Program-made: the position numbers and the translations under genes | Part shown: in pieces, positions 26,088 through 35,338 of the stretch | Numbering within the stretch: position 1 is the first letter of the stretch | How the letters are laid out: each line of letters begins with the position of its first letter | Assembly: GCA_964395715.1 (NCBI GenBank) | Contig: CAYNAU010000001.1 | Span: forward strand, 620,001 to 684,000 | Source of the DNA: Porticoccus sp964395715 | Lineage (GTDB): Bacteria > Pseudomonadota > Gammaproteobacteria > Pseudomonadales > Porticoccaceae | Reading direction: 5' to 3' | DNA: 64,000 nt | Notes under the pieces: model-generated | What the model was told of the DNA's origin: nothing | The model's database searches: none | What the model saw: only the letters and a program-made list of their open reading frames with translations

Positions 26088-27833
26088 TTAATGAGAACGG
26101 CGCTTGGGGCCGCTATCAATAGAAGTGATACTGGCACTGGGCAAGGGAAGAGAGATGTTCTCCTTGGCAAGCATTGCCTCAAATGACTGTCTGGAAACCG
26201 GCTTGCTGAAATAATAGCCTTGCAGGTACTGGCAGCCCGACTGGGATAGGTAGCGTGCTTGGTGGATATTCTCAACACCTTCTGCAGTAGCTGTCAGATT
26301 ATAGGAGCGGCTGAGCATTAGAATAACGTCTGCGATTTTAAACTGACGCTGTTCGTCATTGAGTTCAGCAATAAAGATCTTATCAATTTTCAACTTATGC
26401 ACAGGGAATGCCACAAGCTGGTTGAGAGAGGTAAAGCCTCGGCCAAAATCATCCAGTGCCAGCGACAGGCCCATGCTATTGAGTGCTTCCAGCACATGCA
26501 TGGTGCGATCATCGTGATCCACTAACTTTGTCTCGGTAATTTCAAGCTCCAGGTCTGATGGAGAGAGGTCGTGACTCTTGAGGCACGCATCAATAAAGGC
26601 TGGAAGGGAACGATTGCGAAGCTCTCCGGCGGAGAGGTTGATAGAACAGCGAACAGGCGGTAAACCGCGCTGCCTCCAGTCGCTCAACATTTCACAGCCT
26701 TCACTGATGACCCACGCATCAATTTCTTTCATCAAGCCACAGGACTCGGCGATGGGTACAAATTCGGCGGGTGAAACAGTGCCCAGCGTGTGACTTTGCC
26801 AGCGCAGCAGCAGTTCGACACCAGCCAGCTTGAATTCTTTGGACTCAACATAGGGCTGCAACTCAAGATGAAACTCGTCATTGAGTAACGCTGTTCGCAG
26901 AGCCTCCTGTACCTGGCGCTGCCTCTGGAGGATTTTGGACAGTGTCTTGGAGAAAAAGTGGTAAGTATGCTTGCCGGAGGTTTTTGCCTGGTACATAGCG
27001 GCATCGGCATGGCGAATCAACTCATCGGCATTGAGTGCATCGTCGGGATAAGTGGCGATACCGATAGATGCCTGCACATAAAGTTTATGATTCTCGATTT
27101 CAACCGGCTGATGGGTAGACTCAAGAATGCGTTCGGCTACAGAAACGGTTGCCATGGTGTCCGTCAGTCCCGACAGCAGAATGGCAAATTCGTCACCGGC
27201 CAGGCGAGCAATATTGCTGTTTTCATCCGGGTTAATGACAGAGACCAGATCTGTGCCGCGGGTGATCCGCTTGATGCGGTTGGCAAACTCGGCTAAAACG
27301 CGATCGCCGATCTGGTGCCCGTAGTGATCGTTAATTACCTTGAAGTTGTCCAGATCGATAAACAGCAACGCTAATTTTTTCTGGTCACGGGCACAGGAGG
27401 CAATCGCGCTAGTGAGATAGGACTTGAACAGACGCCGGTTCGCCAAACCAGTGAGGTTGTCATAAAAGGCCAGATGCTTGATTTGAGCTTTGGCTTTACT
27501 TTCCGCATCAAATACGTTGAACAATGCATTGTTCAGTGAGATCACTTCGCCGGCTGTGCCAGAAAGCTCAAGCGGGTTGTGTTCACCGTTGGCTTTTTGT
27601 TCGATAGCCTGGGTAAGTGCGTTGATTGGTTTGATAAACAAGCGATGTATTGCGGTGATTAAGGCGACCATTGAGATAGCAAAAATAGACATCACGGTAT
27701 AGGTGAGCAGTTCCCAGTCGACTGGAATAACAGTGCTCTGACCCAGCAAACCCACGGTTAAGACGCCGGTCAATACCAGCGCGATGAAAACCATGACAAC
27801 TATGAAAACGGTGCGGTAGTTCACATTCATCAT
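26088..27833 (-). CDS. Membrane-bound GGDEF-EAL protein (c-di-GMP turnover)
   Basis: This 581-residue inner-membrane protein has two transmembrane helices (about 8-30 and 42-62), a HAMP-like linker (64-115), a GGDEF domain (about 118-295) and an EAL domain (about 305-565). The GGDEF signature reads AGDEF (212-216), and RGTD (192-195) is separated from it by an insertion of about ten residues (199-208). The EAL signature reads ELL, but the catalytic motifs ITETKLVD, LDDFGRGF, KIDKIF and TAEGVE are intact, so phosphodiesterase activity is likely. Cyclase activity is uncertain. There is no periplasmic sensor domain, and the gene appears monocistronic. Confidence 0.9.
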   Translation of the reverse strand: MMNVNYRTVFIVVMVFIALVLTGVLTVGLLGQSTVIPVDWELLTYTVMSIFAISMVALITAIHRLFIKPINALTQAIEQKANGEHNPLELSGTAGEVISLNNALFNVFDAESKAKAQIKHLAFYDNLTGLANRRLFKSYLTSAIASCARDQKKLALLFIDLDNFKVINDHYGHQIGDRVLAEFANRIKRITRGTDLVSVINPDENSNIARLAGDEFAILLSGLTDTMATVSVAERILESTHQPVEIENHKLYVQASIGIATYPDDALNADELIRHADAAMYQAKTSGKHTYHFFSKTLSKILQRQRQVQEALRTALLNDEFHLELQPYVESKEFKLAGVELLLRWQSHTLGTVSPAEFVPIAESCGLMKEIDAWVISEGCEMLSDWRQRGLPPVRCSINLSAGELRNRSLPAFIDACLKSHDLSPSDLELEITETKLVDHDDRTMHVLEALNSMGLSLALDDFGRGFTSLNQLVAFPVHKLKIDKIFIAELNDEQRQFKIADVILMLSRSYNLTATAEGVENIHQARYLSQSGCQYLQGYYFSKPVSRQSFEAMLAKENISLPLPSASITSIDSGPKRRSH

Positions 27834-27934
27834 GCTACCCCTTCCTTGGGTAAAAATTGAACTGAGACACTGACATGCTCGCGGCCGATTGAAATACGCA
27901 GAGCCTGAAGAATAGACAAAGAAGCGAGGTGTGA

Positions 27935-28669
27935 CTAGGTAAAGTCACCCCAAATCGACTGAAGGATGCTGATAGCGACAACTGGTGCTGTTTCTGTACG
28001 AAATACCCTTGGGCCCAATGCCAGCGGCTGAAAACCTTGCTGTATGGCACTGTCAATCTCGTCGGGGGTTAATCCTCCTTCAGGGCCTATCAGCAGGGCG
28101 ACAGAGGAGCATGTTTCACCTTTTAATTGGTGGAGGGTCTGTGCGCTGCGATGGTGAAGCACCAGTTTTTTATCGGAAGAGGCTTCGTTCAGCCAAAGAT
28201 GTAAGTTGCTGGGCTCGTGGATAACGGGCAACTGGTTGCGATAACATTGTTCGCAGGCGCTCGCGACGATTTGCTGCCAATGGCCCAGCTTTTTTTCGAG
28301 ACGGTCGCTTTTGAGCTTGACCTCAGTGCGCTCAGTGAAAAGCGGCGTGATTTCAGTGACACCAGCCTCTGTGGCTTTCTGGATGACCCAGTCCATGCGG
28401 TCGCCCCGGGAGAGGCCGATACCGAGATGAATCTGCAGCGGTGATTCACGCTCAATGGCGATGGAATCCATAATCCGGGCACGGACACGTTTGCTGCTGC
28501 AGTCCGTCAGGATGGCCGGGTGCTCGCCACCGCGGCCGTTAAACAGTGTGATCGGGTCGCCGGCTTTCAGCCGTAAAACAGCGCCCAGATGACGGGCGAC
28601 CTGATCTTCCAGGGTGATTTCTGTGCCAACGGTCAGGGGCTGATCGGTAAAAACCCGGATTTCACGCAT
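27935..28669 (-). CDS. rsmE: 16S rRNA (uracil-1498-N3)-methyltransferase RsmE
   Basis: This SPOUT-family enzyme methylates U1498 of 16S rRNA in the 30S subunit. It has 244 residues. An N-terminal PUA-like domain (MREIRVFTDQPL to VFNGRGGEH) precedes the knotted SAM-binding domain with LLIGPEGGLTPDEID and LGPRVFRTETAPV. It is five bases downstream of metF, so it belongs to the metK-ahcY-metF run and draws on the same SAM supply. Confidence 0.94.
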   Translation of the reverse strand: MREIRVFTDQPLTVGTEITLEDQVARHLGAVLRLKAGDPITLFNGRGGEHPAILTDCSSKRVRARIMDSIAIERESPLQIHLGIGLSRGDRMDWVIQKATEAGVTEITPLFTERTEVKLKSDRLEKKLGHWQQIVASACEQCYRNQLPVIHEPSNLHLWLNEASSDKKLVLHHRSAQTLHQLKGETCSSVALLIGPEGGLTPDEIDSAIQQGFQPLALGPRVFRTETAPVVAISILQSIWGDFT

Positions 28670-28674
28670 GGGTA

Positions 28675-29514
28675 TCAGCTTTCGGCAAAGCCCAGATTAC
28701 GGCACAGCGCCATACAGGTATCGGCCTGGTTCATGGTGTAGAAGTGCAGCCCAGGTGCGCCACCGGCCAGCAGTGTTTCACACAGTTTGGTTACGACTTC
28801 GAGGCCAAATGCCTTAATACTGCCGCTATCGTCGCCAAACTGCGCAAGTCGTCGGCGAATCCAGCGAGGCACGTCGGCACCGCAATTATCCGAAAAGCGT
28901 ACCAGGTTCTGGAAGTTGGTGATGGGCATAATGCCCGGAATGATTGGCTGGTCAATGCCCTGCTTCTGACACTGTTCCAGGTAATAGAAATAGGCATCGG
29001 GGTTGAAAAAATATTGCGTGATGGCGCGACTGGCTCCGGCGGCAAATTTTTGTCCCAGCCAATAGATATCGCGATCGTAACTTTCAGCCTGGGGATGAAT
29101 TTCCGGATAACAGGCCACCAGTAATTCAAAGGTGTCACCAAAATGTTCACGGATAAACTCCACCAGCTGATTGGCGTACACCAGTTGTGCCATACCACCC
29201 ATGCCAGAGGGTAAATCGCCGCGCAAGGCGACAATGCGCTTGATGCCAGCGGCCTGATAACTTTCGAGAAGATTTTTTACGGCATCGCGGCTGTCGCCAC
29301 CGAAGGAAAGATGGGGTGTGGCCATGGAGCCGGACTGCTGGATTTCAAACACGATATCCCGGGTGTGTTCACGGGTCGAACCACCGGCACCGTAGGTGAC
29401 CGAGAAAAACTCCGGTTGAAAGCGGGCGAGCTTCTGGTGAGTAACTCGCAACTTATCCTGCCCTTCCGGGGTTTTGGGCGGAAAAAACTCAAAGCTGAGG
29501 TGGTGTTCAGTCAT
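28675..29514 (-). CDS. metF: 5,10-methylenetetrahydrofolate reductase MetF
   Basis: MetF makes 5-methyltetrahydrofolate for methionine synthesis, using FAD and NADH. It has 279 residues with a single TIM-barrel domain. Markers are LSFEFFPPKTPEG at the N-terminus, YGAGGSTREHTRDIV, IVALRGDLPSG and the C-terminal LHFYTMNQAD. It is downstream of ahcY with a 44-bp gap and probably in one transcript with metK and ahcY. It gives the methyl group that closes the methionine/SAM cycle. Confidence 0.95.
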   Translation of the reverse strand: MTEHHLSFEFFPPKTPEGQDKLRVTHQKLARFQPEFFSVTYGAGGSTREHTRDIVFEIQQSGSMATPHLSFGGDSRDAVKNLLESYQAAGIKRIVALRGDLPSGMGGMAQLVYANQLVEFIREHFGDTFELLVACYPEIHPQAESYDRDIYWLGQKFAAGASRAITQYFFNPDAYFYYLEQCQKQGIDQPIIPGIMPITNFQNLVRFSDNCGADVPRWIRRRLAQFGDDSGSIKAFGLEVVTKLCETLLAGGAPGLHFYTMNQADTCMALCRNLGFAES

Positions 29515-29558
29515 AATAATTCATTGTTCCAGTCATTCAGGGATAGCGAAGACGGCTA

Positions 29559-30923
29559 TCAGTAGCGATAGCTGTCTTCCTTGAAGGGACCTTCCACAGG
29601 GACATTGATGTATGCGGCCTGTTCCTTCTTCAGTTTGGTAATCACGCCATTAAATCCGGCAACCATATGGGCGGCAACCTCTTCATCCAGCTTTTTCGGC
29701 AGGACTTCGACACGCAGCATCTCGTGCTGGGCATCGGCATCGGCATTCGCAAATTTCTGATCAAACAGGTGCATTTGCGCCAGAACCTGGTTTGCAAATG
29801 AGCCATCCATAATACGGCTTGGATGGCCGGTGGCATTGCCCAGGTTTACCAGGCGTCCTTCAGAAAGCAGTAGCAGATGGTCGTTGGCTTCCCGGTTGCG
29901 GTAGACCTTGTGGACCTGGGGTTTGATTTCTTCCCACTGCCAGTTTTTACGCATATAGGCGGTATCGATTTCATTGTCGAAGTGGCCGATATTACATACC
30001 ACGCAGCCGGACTTCAGGGCGGCGAGTACATCAGAATCGCAGACGTTGTAGTTGCCGGTGCAGGTCACCGCCAGGTCCGTTGTGGCCAGCAGGTCGGCAT
30101 TGACGCCCTGAGAGGGGTCGCCATTTTGGTAAGGTGATACAACTTCAAAACCATCCATACAGGCTTGCATGGCGCAAATGGGATCAATTTCTGTCACCTT
30201 GACGATCATGCCTTCCTGGCGCAGCGACTGAGCGGAGCCCTTGCCGACATCACCGTAGCCAATCACCAGGGCTTTCTTGCCCGACAGCAAGTGGTCGGTG
30301 GCACGTTTGATCGCATCGTTGAGGCTGTGGCGGCAACCGTACTTGTTGTCGTTTTTTGATTTGGTCACCGAGTCGTTGACATTGATGGCTGGAACTTTCA
30401 ATTCGCCTTTTTTCAGCATGTCATAAAGTCGGTGAACACCGGTGGTTGTTTCCTCGGTAATGCCGTGGACATTTTTCAGGACTTCCGGGTATTTCTCATG
30501 GAGCATGGCCGTGAGATCGCCGCCGTCATCCAGGACCATGTTGGCATCCCAGGGTTTGCCGCCATCCAGAATCTGCTGTTCCAGACACCAGTCATATTCT
30601 TCCTCCGTTTCACCTTTCCAGGCAAAAACGGGGGTGCCGCTGGCTGCGATGGCCGCTGCTGCGTGATCCTGAGTGGAGAAAATATTACAGGATGTCCAGC
30701 GAACCTGGGCGCCGAGAGCTTCCAGCGTTTGGATCAGCACGGCGGTCTGGATGGTCATGTGAATACAGCCAAGAATTTTGGCACCTTTAAGAGGTTGCTC
30801 GGCACTGTACTTGTCGCGCAGGGCCATCAGTGCCGGCATTTCCGTTTCGGCAATGGCTATTTCACGGAAACCCCACTCGGCGAGGCTGATGTCGGCAACT
30901 TTATAGTCTTTCATCGAAGTCAT
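29559..30923 (-). CDS. ahcY: Adenosylhomocysteinase (SAH hydrolase)
   Basis: The NAD+-dependent hydrolysis of S-adenosylhomocysteine to homocysteine and adenosine recycles the product of all SAM-dependent methylations. The length is 454 residues. Segments include HMTIQTAVLIETL-type (HMTIQTAVLIQTLEALGA), VNDSVTKSKNDNKYGCRHSL with the NAD-linked lysine, the Rossmann motif VIGYGDVGKGSAQSL and the C-terminal PFKEDSYRY, which reaches the neighbouring active site. The start may be ATG 30923 or ATG 30914. It follows metK with 26 bp between, so no separate SAH riboswitch fits here. Confidence 0.96.
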   Translation of the reverse strand: MTSMKDYKVADISLAEWGFREIAIAETEMPALMALRDKYSAEQPLKGAKILGCIHMTIQTAVLIQTLEALGAQVRWTSCNIFSTQDHAAAAIAASGTPVFAWKGETEEEYDWCLEQQILDGGKPWDANMVLDDGGDLTAMLHEKYPEVLKNVHGITEETTTGVHRLYDMLKKGELKVPAINVNDSVTKSKNDNKYGCRHSLNDAIKRATDHLLSGKKALVIGYGDVGKGSAQSLRQEGMIVKVTEIDPICAMQACMDGFEVVSPYQNGDPSQGVNADLLATTDLAVTCTGNYNVCDSDVLAALKSGCVVCNIGHFDNEIDTAYMRKNWQWEEIKPQVHKVYRNREANDHLLLLSEGRLVNLGNATGHPSRIMDGSFANQVLAQMHLFDQKFANADADAQHEMLRVEVLPKKLDEEVAAHMVAGFNGVITKLKKEQAAYINVPVEGPFKEDSYRY

Positions 30924-30949
30924 GGATTCGTTCCTTTCACAATGTGGTG

Positions 30950-32104
30950 TTAAAGCGCTGCTTTAAGTGCAGCGGCTTTATCAGTTTTTTCCCAGGTGAA
31001 GTTCTCCAGTTCCCGGCCAAAGTGGCCGTAACTGGCGGTGGGGCGGTAGATGGGACGCTTCAGATCAAGCATTTCGATCAGGCCGCGCGGGCGGAGATCA
31101 AAGTGTTCACGCACCAGGCCGGCAATCTCATCATCACTGAGTTTCCCGGTGCCAAATGTATTGATGCTGATGGAGGTGGGTTCTGCGACACCGATGGCAT
31201 AGGACACCTGGATTTCACAGCGCTCGGCAAGACCTGCGGCAACAATGTTCTTGGCCACATAGCGTCCCGCATAGGCGGCAGAGCGGTCCACTTTGGAGGG
31301 GTCCTTGCCCGAGAAGGCGCCGCCACCGTGGTGGGCCATACCGCCATAGGTATCAACAATGATTTTCCGACCGGTGAGGCCACAGTCGCCCATGGGGCCA
31401 CCAATAATGAACTGACCGGTGGGGTTGATGTGATACAGGGTGTCGCTGTGCAGCCATTCCTCCGGCAGCACGTGGTTGATGATCTCCTCCCGCACGGCTT
31501 CCTGCAGATCAGAGAGAGATATATTGGGAGCGTGCTGGGTGGATAAAACCACGGCATCAACGGCCACCGGCTTGCCATCGGCATAGCGCAGGGTCACCTG
31601 GCTCTTGGCATCGGGACGAAGCCAGGGCAGAACACCGCTTTTGCGTAGGTGAGCCTGCCGCTCCACGAGACGGTGGGCGTAATAAATGGGAGCTGGCATC
31701 AGTACGTCAGTTTCATTGGTGGCGTAGCCAAACATTAACCCCTGGTCGCCGGCGCCCAGATCCTTGGTTTCCGCTTCATCGACACCCATGGCGATATCGC
31801 CGGACTGCTTGCCAATGGCATTGAGCACTGCACAGGAGGCACCGTCAAAACCCACATCGGAGCTGTCGTAGCCGATATCGAGGATGACGCCCCTTACGAT
31901 GTCTTCCAGGTCTACATAGGTGTTGGTGCGCACTTCGCCGGCGATAATGGCCATGCCGGTCTTCACCATGGTTTCTACCGCGACCCGGGAGTGCGGGTCA
32001 TCCCGAAGAATTGCATCTAAAACGGCATCGGAGATCTGGTCCGCCATCTTATCGGGGTGGCCTTCTGAAACGGATTCCGAAGTGAAAATACTGTAATTCG
32101 ACAT
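30950..32104 (-). CDS. metK: S-adenosylmethionine synthetase MetK
   Basis: MetK makes SAM from methionine and ATP. It has 384 residues in the usual three-part fold. Motifs are FTSESVSEGHPDKMADQISD, GAGDQGLMFGYA and the phosphate loop GGGAFSGKDPSKVDRS. It is the first enzyme gene after the ArsR-methyltransferase gene (32-bp gap), which makes regulator and cycle enzymes one apparent operon: arsR-MTase, metK, ahcY, metF, rsmE. Confidence 0.97.
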   Translation of the reverse strand: MSNYSIFTSESVSEGHPDKMADQISDAVLDAILRDDPHSRVAVETMVKTGMAIIAGEVRTNTYVDLEDIVRGVILDIGYDSSDVGFDGASCAVLNAIGKQSGDIAMGVDEAETKDLGAGDQGLMFGYATNETDVLMPAPIYYAHRLVERQAHLRKSGVLPWLRPDAKSQVTLRYADGKPVAVDAVVLSTQHAPNISLSDLQEAVREEIINHVLPEEWLHSDTLYHINPTGQFIIGGPMGDCGLTGRKIIVDTYGGMAHHGGGAFSGKDPSKVDRSAAYAGRYVAKNIVAAGLAERCEIQVSYAIGVAEPTSISINTFGTGKLSDDEIAGLVREHFDLRPRGLIEMLDLKRPIYRPTASYGHFGRELENFTWEKTDKAAALKAAL

Positions 32105-32136
32105 AGTCGGTGGTCCTTTTAGTACTTATCAACAAG

Positions 32137-33150
32137 CTATCGGCCGATATTGGCCGCAACTGTAGGTTTGAAAAATTGCCGCAACTGGATCTGAAAACCG
32201 TTGCGTTGTGCCAGAAACAGGCTCTCGCCTTCATTCAGGCCGGCTACTCCGGCCCAGTGGGAAAGGTCTTCCGGGTCAAAGCCCAGCCACAGATCGCCGC
32301 AGGACTCGCGCGCCCAGCTCTGGTCGTGGTGGCAGAGTTCCGTTACCAGCAGGGCGCCGCCGGGTTTCAACAGCTGTGACAGGTCAGAGAATATTTTTGC
32401 CGGGTCCGGCGTGTGGTGCAGCACCATGTTCAGCGTAATGCAGTCTGCGAGCAATGATTGCGACAGGGCGAAGTCGGTATCGCCGTGGAGCAACTGAACG
32501 TTATCCAGTTGCTGCTCAGTGACAATCTGCCTGGCCCGCTCGAGCATTTCAGCGGAACTGTCCAGAGCACTGACCCGGTCAAAGCGGCTTGCCAGGGCTG
32601 GCAGAAAACCGCCTTCACCCGGTCCGACTTCCAGCACATGCTGTCGGCTGACAGCGGTGGCATCCAGCAGCTCGGTGGCGGGTTCTCCATACTGGTCAAA
32701 ACTGGCGATCAGGTCCTGATTGACATGAAAGCGCGCCGCATTTTGCCTGAAGAAGTTCTGTGAGGCCTCGGTACGTTCGCGGTGAACCTGCTGAATGCGC
32801 TGTTGAATCGCCGCGGGTATACGGAGTTGGTCGACGGCACTGAATAGGGCGAGCTGGAATTCCCGGCCGCCGGAGCCCTCTATGGCGGGGGCGCGGCGGT
32901 AAAAAATACTGTTGCCTTCACGGCGTGTCGCCACCAGTCCGGATTTCGACAGCACCTTGAGGTGGTGGCTCATTCCCGATTGCCCTATGTCAAAGATCTG
33001 GCTCAGCTCCAGCACCCCGTAGGCGTTCTGACGCAATACCCGCAGAATTTCCAGGCGCAGGCCATCCCCCGCAGCCTTGCAGTAGGCCGCCAGTTCGCTG
33101 GCATCCGGAAAGGACGCAGATGGGTCAGTTTTCAGCAGTGCGTATGACAT
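32137..33150 (-). CDS. ArsR-family regulator fused to SAM-dependent methyltransferase (SahR-like)
   Basis: The protein has 337 residues. A winged helix-turn-helix of the ArsR type (about 12-95: LRLEILRVLRQNAYGVLELS, GQSGMSHHLKVLSKSGLVATRREGNSIFYR) is followed by a linker and a Rossmann methyltransferase (about 165-290; HVLEVGPGEGGFLPALA). No metal-binding cysteine pair is seen in the sensor helix. Pseudomonads have the same fusion between metK and tktA. ArsR-type SahR regulators that sense SAH control the methyl cycle in other Proteobacteria, so a SAM/SAH-responsive role is inferred. ATG 33150 is preferred over 33177, which would overlap the operator palindrome. Confidence 0.87.
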   Translation of the reverse strand: MSYALLKTDPSASFPDASELAAYCKAAGDGLRLEILRVLRQNAYGVLELSQIFDIGQSGMSHHLKVLSKSGLVATRREGNSIFYRRAPAIEGSGGREFQLALFSAVDQLRIPAAIQQRIQQVHRERTEASQNFFRQNAARFHVNQDLIASFDQYGEPATELLDATAVSRQHVLEVGPGEGGFLPALASRFDRVSALDSSAEMLERARQIVTEQQLDNVQLLHGDTDFALSQSLLADCITLNMVLHHTPDPAKIFSDLSQLLKPGGALLVTELCHHDQSWARESCGDLWLGFDPEDLSHWAGVAGLNEGESLFLAQRNGFQIQLRQFFKPTVAANIGR

Positions 33151-33176
33151 GGGGCAGCACCTTAGCACAGCAGGCA

Positions 33177-33204
33177 ATCTATATCAAAAAATATTGATAT
33201 AGAT
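33177..33204. promoter_or_regulatory. 28-bp palindromic operator in the arsR-MTase/tkt divergent promoter
   Basis: ATCTATATCAA and TTGATATAGAT are perfect inverted arms of 11 bases around AAAATA. The shape is typical of ArsR-family operators. It lies 27 bp upstream of the ArsR-methyltransferase start and 96 bp upstream of tkt, so one bound dimer could control the methyl-cycle operon and possibly tkt. Confidence 0.85.
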
Positions 33205-33300
33205 AAAAGGGGCCGACTGGCTGTTTACTGAGCAGCGCGAGTACGAGAAAATAGCGCCCCTTTTGAAACCCCCGATCTATCCTGCAGGAGCAAGCCCCCG

Positions 33301-35295
33301 ATGCATTCCAGACGTGATCTCGCCAACGCCATTCGAGCACTGAGTATGGACGCCGTTCAACAGGCCAATAGTGGCCACCCAGGTGCCCCGATGGGTATGG
33401 CGGATATCGCCGAAGTGCTGTGGAATGACTATCTGGTACACAACCCCTCTGATCCCGCCTGGGCCAACCGTGACCGCTTTGTCCTGTCCAACGGCCATGG
33501 TTCGATGCTGTTGTATTCCCTGTTGCATCTCACCGGCTACGATCTGCCCCTGCAGGAGTTGAAGAACTTCCGTCAGTTGCATTCACGCACCCCCGGTCAC
33601 CCGGAATATGGCTATGCCCCCGGTGTCGAAACCACCACCGGGCCATTGGGGCAGGGCATCAGTAATGCGGTGGGCATGGCGCTGGCAGAAAAAATTCTGG
33701 CGGCACAGTTTAATCGCCCCGCTCATGACGTGGTGGACCATTACACCTACTGTTTCCTGGGTGATGGCTGCCTGATGGAAGGTATTTCCCACGAAACCTG
33801 CTCCCTGGCCGGTACCCAGAAGCTGGGCAAGCTGATCGCGTTCTACGATGACAACGGCATCTCCATCGACGGTGAGGTTGAAGGCTGGTTTACAGACAAT
33901 ACACCCGGTCGTTTCGAGGCTTACGGTTGGCAGGTTATCCCCAACGTCGATGGCCACGACCCGGCAGCCATTCAGGCCGCCATTGAAATGGCTCGCCTGG
34001 AAACCGAAAAACCGACCCTGATTTGCTGCAAAACTATTATTGGTTTCGGCTCGCCCAACAAACAGGGCAAGGAAGAATGTCACGGGGCTCCCCTTGGCGC
34101 CGATGAAATTCTGTTGGCAAGAGAGCAGTTGGGCTGGAACCACGGTCCCTTTGAAGTGCCCGAGGAAATCTACGCCGGCTGGAATGCCAGAGAAAAAGGC
34201 CAGAAAGCCCAGTCTGCCTGGCAGCAGGCTTTTGAGCGCTACAAAAGTGAGTATCCGGAGCTGGCTGCCGAGTTCTCCCGTCGACTGAAAGGTGCGATGC
34301 CAGCAGACTTTTCCGAAAAGGCGGATGCTTATATCCACGAGTGCCAGCAGGCCATGGAAAAAATTGCTTCGCGCAAGGCCTCTCAGAACTGTCTCAATGC
34401 CTATGGCCCGTTATTGCCGGAACTGCTGGGTGGATCTGCCGACCTGGCAGGGTCCAACCTGACGCTGTGGTCCGGCGCCAAAGGTGTGGAAGCGGACGAT
34501 GCGTCCGGTAACTACATCTATTACGGCGTGCGCGAGTTTGGCATGAGCGCCATGATGAACGGTATTGTGCTGCACGGCGGCTTTGTCCCTTATGGTGCCA
34601 CCTTCCTGATGTTCATGGAGTATGCCCGCAACGCGGTGCGGATGGCCGCGTTGATGAAACAGAAAACCATTTTCGTCTATACCCATGACTCCATTGGTCT
34701 GGGTGAGGACGGCCCCACCCACCAACCGGTTGAGCAGCTGACGGCCTTGCGTTCCACACCCAACCTGCAAACCTGGCGTCCCTGCGATACCGTTGAGTCG
34801 GCCGTGTGCTGGAAGCAGGCCATTATGCGTAAAGATGGTCCCAGCGCCCTGATTTTCTCGCGGCAGGGATTGGCGCCCATGCCGCGTAACGATGAACAGC
34901 TGGCCAATGTGCAGCGTGGTGGCTATGTATTGAAAGACTGCGAGGGCAAACCCCAGGCCATTCTGATTGCCACTGGCTCGGAAGTGGCCCTGGCCATTGA
35001 AGCGGCGGCTGCCCTTGGTGCAAAGGGTGTATCCGTCAGAGTGGTGTCCATGCCCTGCGCCGAAGTGTTCGACGCCCAGGACTCAACCTATCGCGACAGC
35101 GTACTGATTCCCCAGGTCCGGGCCCGGGTAGCCGTTGAGGCCGGGCACAAGGACTACTGGTATAAATATGTGGGTCTCGACGGCCGTGTAGTGGGTATGT
35201 CCACATTTGGTGAGTCGGCACCCGGCGGTCTGCTGATGGAGCAGTTCGGTTTCACCACGGAAAACGTCATCAAGACCGTTAACGCGATATTGTGA
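33301..35295 (+). CDS. tkt: Transketolase
   Basis: This thiamine diphosphate enzyme of the pentose phosphate pathway transfers two-carbon units between sugar phosphates. It has 664 residues. Markers are NAIRALSMDAVQQANSGHPG at the N-terminus, the ThDP motif starting GDGCLMEGISHE, TQKLGKLIAFYDDNGISIDG and EDGPTHQPVEQLTALRS. AGGAG stands 10 bases before ATG 33301. It leads the plus-strand run tkt-epd-pgk-fba and is divergent from the methyl-cycle operon. Confidence 0.97.
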   Translation: MHSRRDLANAIRALSMDAVQQANSGHPGAPMGMADIAEVLWNDYLVHNPSDPAWANRDRFVLSNGHGSMLLYSLLHLTGYDLPLQELKNFRQLHSRTPGHPEYGYAPGVETTTGPLGQGISNAVGMALAEKILAAQFNRPAHDVVDHYTYCFLGDGCLMEGISHETCSLAGTQKLGKLIAFYDDNGISIDGEVEGWFTDNTPGRFEAYGWQVIPNVDGHDPAAIQAAIEMARLETEKPTLICCKTIIGFGSPNKQGKEECHGAPLGADEILLAREQLGWNHGPFEVPEEIYAGWNAREKGQKAQSAWQQAFERYKSEYPELAAEFSRRLKGAMPADFSEKADAYIHECQQAMEKIASRKASQNCLNAYGPLLPELLGGSADLAGSNLTLWSGAKGVEADDASGNYIYYGVREFGMSAMMNGIVLHGGFVPYGATFLMFMEYARNAVRMAALMKQKTIFVYTHDSIGLGEDGPTHQPVEQLTALRSTPNLQTWRPCDTVESAVCWKQAIMRKDGPSALIFSRQGLAPMPRNDEQLANVQRGGYVLKDCEGKPQAILIATGSEVALAIEAAAALGAKGVSVRVVSMPCAEVFDAQDSTYRDSVLIPQVRARVAVEAGHKDYWYKYVGLDGRVVGMSTFGESAPGGLLMEQFGFTTENVIKTVNAIL

Positions 35296-35338
35296 TAGCG
35301 GCTGACTGTCAGACAGCGCCTTCGAGTGGGCACGATTT

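Noticed and set aside
30924..30949. SAH riboswitch in front of ahcY
   Set aside because: Only 26 bp separate metK and ahcY, too short for the riboswitch; control is more likely through the ArsR-type operator upstream of the operon.
28675..33204. Additional copies of the ArsR-type palindrome in front of metK, ahcY or metF
   Set aside because: I looked in the gaps between these genes and found none; only the copy at 33177-33204 is present.
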